Positions 33,972 through 41,659 of a stretch of DNA of 48,805 nt are shown here, piece by piece. The DNA is taken from NCBI GenBank assembly GCA_963629575.1, contig CAVGIM010000017.1:1-48805 (forward strand), written 5' to 3'. The notes beneath the pieces are model-generated. The model saw only the letters and a list, made by a program, of their open reading frames with translations. It made no database searches and had not been told where the DNA came from. Both the position numbers and the translations under genes were made by a program. Each line of letters begins with the position of its first letter. Positions within the stretch are counted from its first letter, which is position 1. Origin of the DNA: Hallerella sp963629575. Its GTDB lineage: Bacteria; Fibrobacterota; Fibrobacteria; Fibrobacterales; Fibrobacteraceae.

Positions 33972-34522
33972 GCCAGAATATTTTCCTCGACCTTGCGCCA
34001 TTTTCCCGGGGGCAAGTCGCCGAGCGAAAGAGTGCCGATGCGGATACGGACCAGTCGGAGCGTCGGAAATCCGACCGCGGCTGTCATGCGGCGAACCTGC
34101 CGATTCTTTCCTTCGGTAAGCGTAATTTCAATCCAGGACGTGGGAATGTTTTTTCGCTCGCGAATCGGGGGATTTCTTTCCCAGAGCCATTCGGGGGGCG
34201 AGACCTTTCTCGCCTTGCACGGTCTAGTCCTGTAGCCTTTGATGACGACGCCCTTTTCGAGCGTTTGCAGCGCTTCGCTGAAAATCTCTCCTTCGACCTG
34301 GACCAGGTATGTTCGCGGATGGCGCATTTTGGGGTCGAGCAGTCGCTTGACAAGCCGCCCGTCGTCGGTGAGGATCAGCGCGCCTTCGCTGTCGTGGTCG
34401 AGCCGTCCTGCAGGATAGACTCCGCGTGGAAAACCGAACATGTCTAGCGACGGATGGTTTCCTTCGGGGGTGAACTGGCTGAGAATGCCATATGGCTTGT
34501 TGAAGAGGAGAACGGTGGACAC
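33968..34522 (-). CDS. rluE: 23S rRNA pseudouridine synthase, RluE/RsuA type
   Basis: A short pseudouridine synthase without an S4 domain, like RluE (pseudouridine 2457 of 23S rRNA). The catalytic Asp lies in AGRLDHDSEGALILT; other marks are LLFNKPYGILSQF at the N-terminus, HPRTYLVQVEG, and LTEGKNRQVRRMTAAVGFPTLRLVRI near the end. I chose GTG at 34522 because the protein then begins directly at the conserved STVLLFNKPYG strand and a TATATT lies six bases upstream; an ATG at 34570 would add 16 residues with no ribosome site. The symbol rests on the lack of S4 and short length, so the exact target site is uncertain. Confidence 0.85.
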   Translation of the reverse strand: MSTVLLFNKPYGILSQFTPEGNHPSLDMFGFPRGVYPAGRLDHDSEGALILTDDGRLVKRLLDPKMRHPRTYLVQVEGEIFSEALQTLEKGVVIKGYRTRPCKARKVSPPEWLWERNPPIRERKNIPTSWIEITLTEGKNRQVRRMTAAVGFPTLRLVRIRIGTLSLGDLPPGKWRKVEENILA

Positions 34523-34528
34523 GCCGAG

Positions 34529-34534
34529 AATATA
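34529..34534 (-). promoter_or_regulatory. Candidate -10 element (TATATT) for the pseudouridine synthase gene
   Basis: On the minus strand TATATT ends six bases before the GTG at 34522. If it is active, the ATG at 34570 is outside the transcript. Confidence 0.4.
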
Positions 34535-34664
34535 GGAAAATTGGGCTATCTCTGTTTCATTTGTCGGCATTCCAAATTGACGAGGTTAGAAAGAATCTAG
34601 ACAACGAAATTAGTTTGTTCGAAATCCGAAGATGTCTTTTGGAATTTGGGATGGAAGAAAGCAA

Positions 34665-34696
34665 AAGGGTCCGGTTTCTTTCGAAACCGGACCCTT
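34665..34696 (-). terminator. Rho-independent terminator of tRNA-Leu
   Basis: A perfect 14-base stem (AAGGGTCCGGTTTC with its complement, arms 34683-34696 and 34665-34678) and a four-base loop lie just past the tRNA 3' end, followed on the minus strand by TTTGCTTTCTT. Confidence 0.85.
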
Positions 34697-34697
34697 A

Positions 34698-34781
34698 TGC
34701 GGTCGGACAGACTTGAACTGTCAAGCGGTTGCCCGCACTAGCACCTCAAGCTAGCGTGTCTACCAATTCCACCACGACCGC
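34698..34781 (-). tRNA. tRNA-Leu(GAG)
   Basis: An 84-base cloverleaf on the minus strand. The acceptor stem GCGGTCG pairs with CGACCGC and the discriminator is A. The D-arm contains GGAATTGGTAGACAC, the anticodon loop TTGAGGT gives GAG (reads CUC/CUU Leu), there is a long class II variable arm (TGCGGGCAACCGCTTG), and the T-arm reads ACAG-TTCAAGT-CTGT. The CCA end is not encoded. It has its own promoter upstream and a strong terminator downstream. Confidence 0.95.
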
Positions 34782-34802
34782 GTCAGAATCATTGACAGCC
34801 CA

Positions 34803-34831
34803 AATATAGTTTATTGTGCAGGGCTTGTCAA
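34803..34831 (-). promoter_or_regulatory. Promoter of tRNA-Leu, with -35 inside the end of secG
   Basis: On the minus strand TTGACA (34826-34831), 17 bases, then TATATT (34803-34808). The -35 overlaps the last codons of secG (Leu-Thr) and the -10 lies just past its stop. This is a near-perfect sigma-70 type promoter. Confidence 0.8.
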
Positions 34832-35188
34832 GGGGTTTTCTTGAGAATTTTCAACAGGAATCGTTGTCGCCGGGAGCTGCGGAACGGTCTGCTGCGTCGT
34901 CGCTTGCTCTGCGGACTGCTTTAGGGCCGAAGTTGCCTTTGTCGAACGATCGGCCTGGATGGTCATGTACCCGAGGCAGAAGACGAGCACCAGGTAGATG
35001 ACACCGACAACTCGCGTGAGCTTCTGGACAAACGTCGCGGCGCCAGCCGTGGAGAATGCCGATTGCGATGTCATCCCGCCAAGACCGGCGAGACCGCCCA
35101 TCTTGTCGTTTTGCAGGAGGACCAGGAGGATGAGGAACAGGCAAAGGAATACGTGAATGACGATTCCGACCCAAAAAAGTGTTGACAT
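34811..35188 (-). CDS. secG: Preprotein translocase subunit SecG
   Basis: A small inner-membrane subunit of the SecYEG translocon that assists protein export. The 125 residues have two transmembrane helices (about 5-25 and 56-76) joined by the family's loop LLQNDKMGGLAGLGG, then a variable Thr/Gln/Pro-rich tail. The ATG is preceded by an 'agga' ribosome site. It lies 26 bases downstream of tpiA on the same strand, a pairing (tpiA-secG) seen in many bacteria. Its last codons double as the -35 of the tRNA-Leu promoter. Confidence 0.95.
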   Translation of the reverse strand: MSTLFWVGIVIHVFLCLFLILLVLLQNDKMGGLAGLGGMTSQSAFSTAGAATFVQKLTRVVGVIYLVLVFCLGYMTIQADRSTKATSALKQSAEQATTQQTVPQLPATTIPVENSQENPLTSPAQ

Positions 35189-35214
35189 AGTGATTCCTAA
35201 AGGTTGTGATGAAA

Positions 35215-35979
35215 TTATTTCGCTTCCGCGGCGTCGATGATTTCCTTGAAGGTGTTCGCCTTCAGACCGGCACCGCCGATAAGACCGCCGTCAATGTCCT
35301 TCTGCGCGAGAAGTCCTGCGGCGTTTGCGCCCTTCATCGATCCGCCGTACTGGATGCGCATGTCTTCGGCGACCTTTTCGCCGTAGAGTTCCTGGATGAC
35401 GGAACGGATGTAGGCGTGCGCTTCTTCCGCCTGCTCGTCGGTCGCGGTCTTTCCCGTGCCGATAGCCCAGACCGGTTCGTAGGCGAGGACGACGTTCTTG
35501 TCCGCGTCTTCTGCGGAGACGCCCTGGAGCGCGCCCTTGATCTGGAGGCCGAGGATTTCCTTGAGAGTACCCGCTTCGCGCTGGGCGAGCGTTTCGCCGA
35601 TGCAGATGATGACCTTGATGCCCGCTTCGAGGGTCTTCTTGACCTTGAGGTTCACGGTCTCTTCCGTTTCGTGGAAGTACTGGCGCTGTTCGGAGTGGCC
35701 GATGATGATGTAGTCGGCGCCGATTTCCTTTACCATGTCAACGGAAACCTTTCCGGTATAGGCGCCCTGGTCCTTCCAGTGAATGTCCTGGACGGCGAGC
35801 TTCACGTTGGAACCCTTGATGACATCGGCGACCTTTGCCGCGGCGAGGTATGTCGGCGCGATGACCACTTCGGTCTTCTTCGCGTCCTTGACCGCTTCGA
35901 CGATGTCTTTCGCGAGCTGGACGCTTTCGCTCACGGTCTTGTTCATTTTCCAGTTACCAGCAATGATGTACTGACGCAT
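35215..35979 (-). CDS. tpiA: Triosephosphate isomerase
   Basis: Interconverts glyceraldehyde-3-phosphate and dihydroxyacetone phosphate in glycolysis. The 254 residues match the TIM barrel. Active-site residues are visible: N and K in AGNWKMN, the catalytic His in IIIGHSEQR, the catalytic Glu in LAYEPVWAIGTG with the flexible loop GTGKTAT, and the phosphate-binding YGGSMKGANA and GGLIGGAGLK segments. The ATG has a good 'aaggag' site. It begins a tpiA-secG transcript; a terminator for the upstream lipoprotein gene lies about 45 bases before it. Confidence 0.98.
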   Translation of the reverse strand: MRQYIIAGNWKMNKTVSESVQLAKDIVEAVKDAKKTEVVIAPTYLAAAKVADVIKGSNVKLAVQDIHWKDQGAYTGKVSVDMVKEIGADYIIIGHSEQRQYFHETEETVNLKVKKTLEAGIKVIICIGETLAQREAGTLKEILGLQIKGALQGVSAEDADKNVVLAYEPVWAIGTGKTATDEQAEEAHAYIRSVIQELYGEKVAEDMRIQYGGSMKGANAAGLLAQKDIDGGLIGGAGLKANTFKEIIDAAEAK

Positions 35980-36024
35980 ATGGAGAAACTCCTTCGATAA
36001 GGTTGAAAATTTCGATGTGAATTT

Positions 36025-36055
36025 AGAAAAAAAGCGTTGCCTTGCGAGACAACGC
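36025..36055 (-). terminator. Rho-independent terminator at the end of the Mla-like operon
   Basis: On the minus strand GCGTTG (36050-36055) pairs with CAACGC (36034-36039), followed by a run of seven T. It lies after the BamE-like lipoprotein gene and before tpiA. Confidence 0.7.
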
Positions 36056-36072
36056 CAAAACGAAACGCGGTT

Positions 36073-36501
36073 TTAGTAGGCCGATTCGAGGCTTGCCTTG
36101 GGAGGCTCGGATCCGCCGTAGCGGTCGCCTTCGATCTTGTCGAGAACCAGCTCGTTTTCGTAGCCCTTCATGCGGACTGCCTCGGGCGTTTTCCACTTGA
36201 GCCGAGTGATGAGCGCTCCGTCGCGGGCGAGGTATTCCCAGACGTAGCCTTCCTGCATTTCGCGGTCGGGAGGTCCCCAGAGAAGATTCACCATTTCCTG
36301 GGTCATGCCCTCTTCGATGTAGCCCTGGAGGAAAATGTCCTTGAGACGCTTTTCGATGCCCATGCTTTCCTTGGTGGCGAAGTATTCGCGCTCGTACTGT
36401 TCGACGCCGCGTTCGACGAGGACCGAGGACGAATACCGGCTGTTGCAAGCCGAAAGCGCGAGGGCGGAGAGCCCGATGGCGATTAACCTGTAAAGTTTCA
36501 T
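36073..36501 (-). CDS. Small BamE/SmpA-like lipoprotein
   Basis: A lipoprotein of 142 residues (signal MKLYRLIAIGLSALALSAC, lipobox LSAC). After a short helical region the motif EEGMTQEMVNLLWGPPDRE matches the GMT-x3-V-x2-LLG-PD pattern of BamE/SmpA-like two-layer domains, followed by WEYLARDG. It therefore probably sits on the inner face of the outer membrane. It is the last gene after the Mla-like transport set, 55 bases from the auxiliary lipoprotein gene, with its own 'caggag' ribosome site, and is followed by a terminator. Whether it serves the lipid transporter or the BAM complex cannot be told. Confidence 0.8.
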   Translation of the reverse strand: MKLYRLIAIGLSALALSACNSRYSSSVLVERGVEQYEREYFATKESMGIEKRLKDIFLQGYIEEGMTQEMVNLLWGPPDREMQEGYVWEYLARDGALITRLKWKTPEAVRMKGYENELVLDKIEGDRYGGSEPPKASLESAY

Positions 36502-36556
36502 AGTCGCTCCTGAAAGAGTTGTCCTTGAAAAATAAGAATTTTTTAGGACGGGCGGT

Positions 36557-37183
36557 TTACGGGGCTTCCGTTTTCGCGATTTCTTGCGCTTTTTCGGCGA
36601 GAATCTTTTCGATTTCCCCTAGAGCATCCTCTGCGTAGCGCGTCACGAGCGCGGATGCCGCCTTGGCGACTTCGAGAGGGGTCCGGCTTTCGAGCGCCTT
36701 TTTTTCGTCATAGGCGCGTTTCCAGAGGGCCTTTCCCGTCTTGCCTTCTCGGAGCGTGAATTCTACGGCGACGCGGGCAAAGGCTTTCGTCGCGTCCGAG
36801 TCGATTTCTTCTATCGCGTTCAGGTAGCCGGAAAGTTCCAGGTCGGGAATTTCCGAGGCCCGTCGTTCCACCTGCGCGAAGAGGCCGCTCTCTCTCATGA
36901 CGCTCGCGACGGTGTTTGTCACCTGGAGTTCGGGCGAGCTTGCCCAGAAATCGTTTCCGTATGACATAAATTCGTAGGGGGATTCCCGATAGACGATGTT
37001 TGGCTGGCTGTAGGCGGGATCGATCGAAAATTTCTGGATGAACAGCCTGTAGGGAGTGCCGCTAGAAACCCTGGCGGCGCTTTCGCTTGCGAGCGTGTAG
37101 TAGCGGTTTTCGCCGGAAGTTCCGGCGCAGCCGAAGAGGAGAAGGACGGAAAGCGAAGAGAGGATTAGTGAAGTTCTTTTCAT
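36557..37183 (-). CDS. ABC-type transport auxiliary lipoprotein (PqiC-like)
   Basis: A lipoprotein of 208 residues (lipobox LFGC-AG). The domain matches the ABC-transport auxiliary family (PqiC/MlaB-independent outer-membrane partner): YYTLASES near the start, a middle NIVYRESPYEFMSYGNDFWASSP segment, and LELSGYLNAIEEIDS followed by VAVEFTLREGKTGKALWKR. Such proteins hand lipids between an MCE complex and the outer membrane. It starts 14 bases after the MlaD-like gene, so it is probably part of the same transcript. The C-terminal helix is rich in Glu and Lys. Confidence 0.9.
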   Translation of the reverse strand: MKRTSLILSSLSVLLLFGCAGTSGENRYYTLASESAARVSSGTPYRLFIQKFSIDPAYSQPNIVYRESPYEFMSYGNDFWASSPELQVTNTVASVMRESGLFAQVERRASEIPDLELSGYLNAIEEIDSDATKAFARVAVEFTLREGKTGKALWKRAYDEKKALESRTPLEVAKAASALVTRYAEDALGEIEKILAEKAQEIAKTEAP

Positions 37184-37197
37184 CGGGAGCCTCGGGA

Positions 37198-38121
37198 TTA
37201 ACGACCGGATTTCTTTTCGGAACGGATAAGCGCTGACGGGTTCTGGCGAATCTTCTGGGAAAACTCGGAAAGGTTCGAAAGGACGATGTCGAGCTTGTCC
37301 AGGATTTCGGAAACGTCACCCTGCGTGTTGTAGAGGAAAAGGTCCGTGCGGTCCAGAAATCCCCGAATGGATTCGAGCGTGGATACCAGGTCCGCGTTGA
37401 TTGTCTTCGTGTCGATATCCTGGATCTTTTCCTGGACGAGGAGCATGTTCTGCTCGAGCTTCTGGGCGAGTTCCGCCTTTTCGACGTCGCCGAGGATTTT
37501 TTGTAGCGAGGCGGCGGACGCTTCGATTTCCCGAAGAGGCTTCTCCGCGCTTTGCGTGATGCGGTTCGTGTTCGCGCTGGCCCGTTCCAGGTTCTTGAGC
37601 GTTTTTTCGATATGCGCGGCGTTCTCTTCGGAAAGGATCTTGCCCAGCCTGGCGAAAACATCGTTCAGGTTTTCCACCGTTGTTTCCGCCTTGCCGGATA
37701 TTTTCGTGAAAACGTTTGTTCCGGCGAGAACCTTTCCGCCTTCGGGAACGTCCGGTTCGGTCGCCTGGCCGCCGGAGAGCACCAGATCCTTCTTGCCGGT
37801 GAGCGAAATGCCGTTCGTCATCTGGGCGCGCGTTCCGGTCTTGATGGGGGTTCCGCTCTGGACGTCAAATTCGACGACGACGTTTCCGAGGTCGGTACTG
37901 TCGATGTAGATTTTCGCCACGTTTCCGACTTCGATTCCGTTCAGCATGACCTTGGCGTCGATGGAAAGTCCAATGACGGATTCGGAGAATACCGTGTAGT
38001 AGCGAGTCTTCTTGTTCGAGAGTTGCTGCTGGGCGATAAATATGGTGAAGCCGATGGCGGCACCGAGGCAGATGAGCAGGAAAATCCCGAGCCGAATGCG
38101 TTCTGTTCTTGTCGTATCCAT
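37198..38121 (-). CDS. MCE-domain protein, MlaD-like
   Basis: A protein of 307 residues anchored by one N-terminal transmembrane helix (about 10-30, IRLGIFLLICLGAAIGFTIF). The MCE domain (about 38-115) binds lipid in the periplasm: VIGLSIDAKVMLNGIEVGNVAKI and the ISLTGKKDLVLSGG segment. The rest (about 140-300) is a long helical, coiled-coil-like tail with heptad-like Leu/Ala spacing, as in longer MCE proteins that form a tunnel towards the outer membrane. It is nine bases downstream of the MlaF-like ATPase gene and 14 upstream of the auxiliary lipoprotein gene. Confidence 0.92.
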   Translation of the reverse strand: MDTTRTERIRLGIFLLICLGAAIGFTIFIAQQQLSNKKTRYYTVFSESVIGLSIDAKVMLNGIEVGNVAKIYIDSTDLGNVVVEFDVQSGTPIKTGTRAQMTNGISLTGKKDLVLSGGQATEPDVPEGGKVLAGTNVFTKISGKAETTVENLNDVFARLGKILSEENAAHIEKTLKNLERASANTNRITQSAEKPLREIEASAASLQKILGDVEKAELAQKLEQNMLLVQEKIQDIDTKTINADLVSTLESIRGFLDRTDLFLYNTQGDVSEILDKLDIVLSNLSEFSQKIRQNPSALIRSEKKSGR

Positions 38122-38129
38122 AAAAGTTT

Positions 38130-38912
38130 TCAGTCCTCAAAGTCAAAATGGACAAGTTCGCGGCTTTTGACCGTTTCCCGGCAGTTTCGCGCAAAGAAGT
38201 CCCGGATTGCCGGAATCTCGGAATGGAGGCCTTCGTCTAGCGTGGCGTCCATCAGGACCAGCCCGCGTTCGAGGTAGATGAACTTGTCGCAGATGGTTCG
38301 AATGCTTTCGAGTTCGTGCGAAACGACGACGACGGAAACGCCCAGCGTGTCGCGCAATTCGAGCAGGAGTTCGTCAAGCGAACGGGAGGTGACCGGGTCG
38401 AGTCCTGCAGACGGTTCGTCGCAAAAGAGAAGTTCCGGTTCGAAGGCGATTGCCCGGGCAAGGGCCGCGCGCTTTCTCATGCCGCCGGAGAGTTCGGACG
38501 GGAACTTGTAGAACGCGTTCAGCAGGTGCACCTTTTCCAGACGGTCCGCGGCTATCTCGTCGAGCGTTCTCTGGGAAAGGCTCGGGTAGCTGCGGCGCAG
38601 GGGAAGTTCGACGTTCTGCGCGACGGTGAGGCTCGTGAGGAGCGCTCCGCCCTGGAAGAGAACGCCCGTACGTCTGCGGATTTCGTCGGGAATCGGTTCG
38701 CGCATCGGAATCTCCGTTCCGAAATACGAGATGGATCCGGATTTCATGTGTTCGAGCTTCAGGATATTGTTCAGAAGCGTCGATTTGCCGGAGCCCGATT
38801 CGCCGAGTATCAGACGGATTTCGCGTGGGGCGACCGAAAAGGAAACGTTCCGGAGAATGGTCTTTCGACCGTATCCGGCGCGCAAATGCTTGACTTGGAG
38901 AACCGTTTCCAT
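38130..38912 (-). CDS. Lipid-transport ABC ATPase, MlaF-like
   Basis: An ATPase of 260 residues. Walker A is GESGSGKSTLL, the signature is LSGGMRKRAALARAIA (the GGM-K-R form is typical of MlaF), Walker B is LLFCDEPSAGLDPVTS, and the switch His is in VVVSHELESI. It powers the MlaE-type permease encoded nine bases upstream. The gene order permease, ATPase, MCE protein, auxiliary lipoprotein is that of intermembrane lipid transporters (Mla, or TGD in plastids). The direction of transport cannot be read from sequence. Confidence 0.94.
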   Translation of the reverse strand: METVLQVKHLRAGYGRKTILRNVSFSVAPREIRLILGESGSGKSTLLNNILKLEHMKSGSISYFGTEIPMREPIPDEIRRRTGVLFQGGALLTSLTVAQNVELPLRRSYPSLSQRTLDEIAADRLEKVHLLNAFYKFPSELSGGMRKRAALARAIAFEPELLFCDEPSAGLDPVTSRSLDELLLELRDTLGVSVVVVSHELESIRTICDKFIYLERGLVLMDATLDEGLHSEIPAIRDFFARNCRETVKSRELVHFDFED

Positions 38913-38921
38913 GGATGCCCG

Positions 38922-39992
38922 CTAGTAATAGATGAAGGAGAATATCGCATCGGCGACGATGATGCCCGAGATGGACGTGACGACGCAGGATGTCGTCGCC
39001 TTTCCGACCGCATCGGCGCCTCCGCGAACGTTCATTCCTTTCTGGGCGGCGACGAGCGTGATTATCCAGGCGAACACGAGGGACTTCACCATGCTTTTCG
39101 CAATCAAGAGAAGCGTAATGCCGTCCTTTAGCGAGAACCAGTAGTTGATGGGGGAGACTTCGCAAATCATGTCGGCGACGATGAGTCCCGCGAGGCATCC
39201 GAGGATGGACGCGCAGAAAGAGAGAAGCGGCACCGCGACGCACATCGCCTTGAACTTCGGAAGGACGAGATACTGTACGGGCTGGATTCCCATCGTACGG
39301 AGAGCCTTGATTTCTTCGGCGACCGTCATGCTCGCAATCTCCGCCGTGATGGAACTTCCCGAGCGTCCGGCGAGAATGATCGAAGTGAGAAGCGGCCCGA
39401 TTTCCGCGAACATGAGAAATCCCAGTCCGGAAGAAAGGTACGACGCGGCGCCGACCGCATTCAGCATGCCCGCGCTCTGGACGGCGAGCGTAAACGCAAT
39501 CAGGAAGACGAGGAGAAAGACGATGCCGCAGGCTTCGCTGCCGAGACGGAGCAGCTGGAGAGCCGTACCGCGGAAAGGGAGGCGCTGCTTGTCGAAAGGC
39601 TTGAAAAATGTCCAGTAGAGACTTTCGGAAAGCAGGTAGAAAAAGGTCTTGAGGCCGCCGAGAAGAAAGAATCCGTAGTCTCCGAGCCTTTCGACTAGAC
39701 CCATCCTCTTTTCGGGTTCCTTTTCGGGAACCGTGTGGACCGCTATCTGGGAAATCTGCCTTTTCAGTTCGGGAGAAAATCCGGCGAGGACCAGTTTCCG
39801 GTTCAGCTCTCTTGCGCGGATTCCGAGGCTTGCGAGAAGCGATTCGCCGAGAAAGTCGAGGCGGACAAGCGATGAACCGTCCAGGCGCAGATTCCCGTTC
39901 AAAAAAATTCGAGAACAGCTTTTCTGGATTTTCGCTAGCGTTTCCGGGGAAATCTCCCGGGGAAGCCGTAAGGTTGTGAATTCCTTGTCCAT
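38922..39992 (-). CDS. MlaE-type lipid ABC permease with N-terminal STAS-like domain
   Basis: A protein of 356 residues. Residues about 1-90 form a STAS-like alpha/beta domain (LRLDGSSLVRLDFLGESLLASLG), the role played by the separate MlaB in Proteobacteria. The permease part (about 105-356) has five to six membrane helices and the MlaE signature: FLMFAEIGPLLTSIILAGRSGSSITAEIASM, VAEEIKALRTMGIQPVQYLVLP and GADAVGKATTSCVV. It is the first gene of the lipid transport operon. TAAATT lies nine bases before the ATG, and no Shine-Dalgarno site is obvious. Confidence 0.93.
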   Translation of the reverse strand: MDKEFTTLRLPREISPETLAKIQKSCSRIFLNGNLRLDGSSLVRLDFLGESLLASLGIRARELNRKLVLAGFSPELKRQISQIAVHTVPEKEPEKRMGLVERLGDYGFFLLGGLKTFFYLLSESLYWTFFKPFDKQRLPFRGTALQLLRLGSEACGIVFLLVFLIAFTLAVQSAGMLNAVGAASYLSSGLGFLMFAEIGPLLTSIILAGRSGSSITAEIASMTVAEEIKALRTMGIQPVQYLVLPKFKAMCVAVPLLSFCASILGCLAGLIVADMICEVSPINYWFSLKDGITLLLIAKSMVKSLVFAWIITLVAAQKGMNVRGGADAVGKATTSCVVTSISGIIVADAIFSFIYY

Positions 39993-40104
39993 GGAGCCCC
40001 CAATTTAGAAAAGAATATGTTCTTCTCTGGAATATTCTCGAAAACTTTTGACGAAAGGTCCTGTTTCGGGGATGGAGCTTGTGCAGGGGCATTCGTTTTT
40101 TTTT

Positions 40105-40110
40105 TAACTT
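40105..40110 (+). promoter_or_regulatory. Candidate -10 element (TAACTT) for the barrel-like protein gene
   Basis: TAACTT follows a run of T and ends seven bases before the ATG at 40118. No Shine-Dalgarno site is present. Confidence 0.35.
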
Positions 40111-40117
40111 TTCGCCG

Positions 40118-41098
40118 ATGAATTTTTCGTGCCTGTGGAAGAATGCCGTTCTGTGTGCCGCTGTCCTTGTCGGTGGCGCCTTTGCCGACATTTTCGACAT
40201 GAACGGACTTTACGGATTGAAGTACGGGCCAAATCTCTCGATGACGATTTCCGGAAACACGCCGATTGTCTGGGGACAGTGGCTTTTCCAGAATATCAAC
40301 ACCGTTTCCTTCAACTGGATAGAGCCTTTGCGAAAGCTCCCTTACGGGCATTCGACCGAACCTTCCGCCGCCCTCTTGCGGTTTTCCGCCGATGCCGAAG
40401 TGACGCCTTTTTACGGTGGCTTCCGGCTGGGCATCGGAGGACGACCGTTCGAAATCAATCCGCAAATCGAGGCGCGTTTTGTCTATGAACATTACACGTA
40501 TTTCAAGTCCAACGTGGAAATGACGCTCGCAAGCAACGGAAACAGCGGAAGTATCGCGGATTCCTGGAATGCGGACTGGATTACGGAAAGGGTCTATTCG
40601 GAGAATGCCGCTGTCGATTTCATGCAGAACTTCGCGTTCTTCTTCGATCTGGAATACGGATTCGGCACAGACGGAATCCTCGGACTCGGAATGCACTATA
40701 CGCTAGTGGATATCAGCACGTCCTATGAGGGAAAAAGCTATGATTTTCGGCGCAACGTCCCGGTATTCAGCCGCGATTTCATCCTCGACCTGATAGCCTA
40801 CGCCTATATTCCCCTGACACGGCACTGGGCCATCTCGGGCTACCTGAACCAATACAATACGGGCAATTCCAAGTCGTCGAACGATTCGTATCTCAAGGAA
40901 CCGCTGAGCTTTACCATCGCCCTGCTAGGGCCTTCCCTGACCTGGGAAAACCGGCAGAATCGGCTGACTCTTCTCGGCGGTTTCTGGAAAAGGGAAAAGA
41001 AGCGATTCTACAAGGGAAGCAGGGCGCAGCAGTTCCTAGTCCATCTGCAGTATCAGAGGAATTTTGGCTTTGGAATCGGCTCCGTGCCAGAGGATTGA
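40118..41098 (+). CDS. Probable outer-membrane beta-barrel protein
   Basis: A protein of 326 residues with a signal peptide (cleavage after AFA near residue 22). The mature chain alternates polar and hydrophobic/aromatic residues in about 12-14 predicted strands (AEVTPFYGGFRLGIGG, PQIEARFVYEHYTYF, FAFFFDLEYGFGTDG, WAISGYLNQYN, FLVHLQYQRNFGFGIG), as in outer-membrane barrels. No family was recognised. The start at 40118 is chosen for the signal peptide. The last 63 bases overlap the 3' end of the convergent gene at 41036. It is divergent from the lipid transport operon. Confidence 0.75.
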   Translation: MNFSCLWKNAVLCAAVLVGGAFADIFDMNGLYGLKYGPNLSMTISGNTPIVWGQWLFQNINTVSFNWIEPLRKLPYGHSTEPSAALLRFSADAEVTPFYGGFRLGIGGRPFEINPQIEARFVYEHYTYFKSNVEMTLASNGNSGSIADSWNADWITERVYSENAAVDFMQNFAFFFDLEYGFGTDGILGLGMHYTLVDISTSYEGKSYDFRRNVPVFSRDFILDLIAYAYIPLTRHWAISGYLNQYNTGNSKSSNDSYLKEPLSFTIALLGPSLTWENRQNRLTLLGGFWKREKKRFYKGSRAQQFLVHLQYQRNFGFGIGSVPED

Positions 41099-41647
41099 CG
41101 GAAAGTCGCTTGCGTGTTCGGGAATGTCCCGAAAAATTTTCCGCGCCGTCCGCACCCAGAGCGATCCGCGCCCGCCCTTGCCGGAAAAGTCGATAATCGC
41201 GGGGAGAAGGATTCCGTCGTAATCCTTTCGGCTGTGGATGGCTATCGTGTCGGGACCTGCGCTGTCTTCGCAGGGGAGGTTTCCGCGCGCGAGACTTTCG
41301 AGATGGTTCCAGGTGAGCGGGCTTTCTCCGATGAATTCCTGGAGATGGTGCCGGGCCATCTGGCGACGGGCCTTTTCCTTGCGAAATTCCATATAGCGGA
41401 AGTCCTTCGACGAAACGTAGCGGAAGGATTCCTTTCCCGAAAGGACGATGTCGAATGTGTCCGCGGACCCGGGAACGTGTCTCCAGGCGAGGCTGAGGTG
41501 GACCGGAAAAAAATCGCGATTGACGAATCGTCCTTCGAGTGAAACCTGGACCTCGGAATCGAGCGTACTCTCGGAACATTCGTCCGCGGAAAGCGATTCG
41601 GCGAAAAATCCGAAACAAAGGACCGATGCGAGAAAAATACGGGACAT
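41036..41647 (-). CDS. Secreted protein of unknown function
   Basis: A protein of 203 residues with a signal peptide (MSRIFLASVLCFGFFAESLSA). The mature part has predicted strands (EVQVSLEGRFVNRDFFPVHLSLAWR, TFDIVLSGKESFRYVSS), a charged helix (RKEKARRQMARHH) and the segment EFIGESPLTWNHLESLARGNLPC, which I have a sense recurs in Fibrobacterota-like proteins but cannot name. It is the third gene after rsmG and the MerR regulator on the minus strand (12 bases after the MerR stop). Its last 63 bases overlap the convergent barrel-like gene, so the end of one or both proteins is constrained by the other. Confidence 0.7.
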   Translation of the reverse strand: MSRIFLASVLCFGFFAESLSADECSESTLDSEVQVSLEGRFVNRDFFPVHLSLAWRHVPGSADTFDIVLSGKESFRYVSSKDFRYMEFRKEKARRQMARHHLQEFIGESPLTWNHLESLARGNLPCEDSAGPDTIAIHSRKDYDGILLPAIIDFSGKGGRGSLWVRTARKIFRDIPEHASDFPSILWHGADSKAKIPLILQMD

Positions 41648-41659
41648 GGCTTCCGGACC

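Noticed and set aside
38374..40200. A 608-codon minus-strand frame across mlaF and mlaE, and a 271-codon plus-strand frame over mlaF
   Set aside because: Both are Arg/Pro-rich or lack domains, and they overlap genes with complete ABC motifs.
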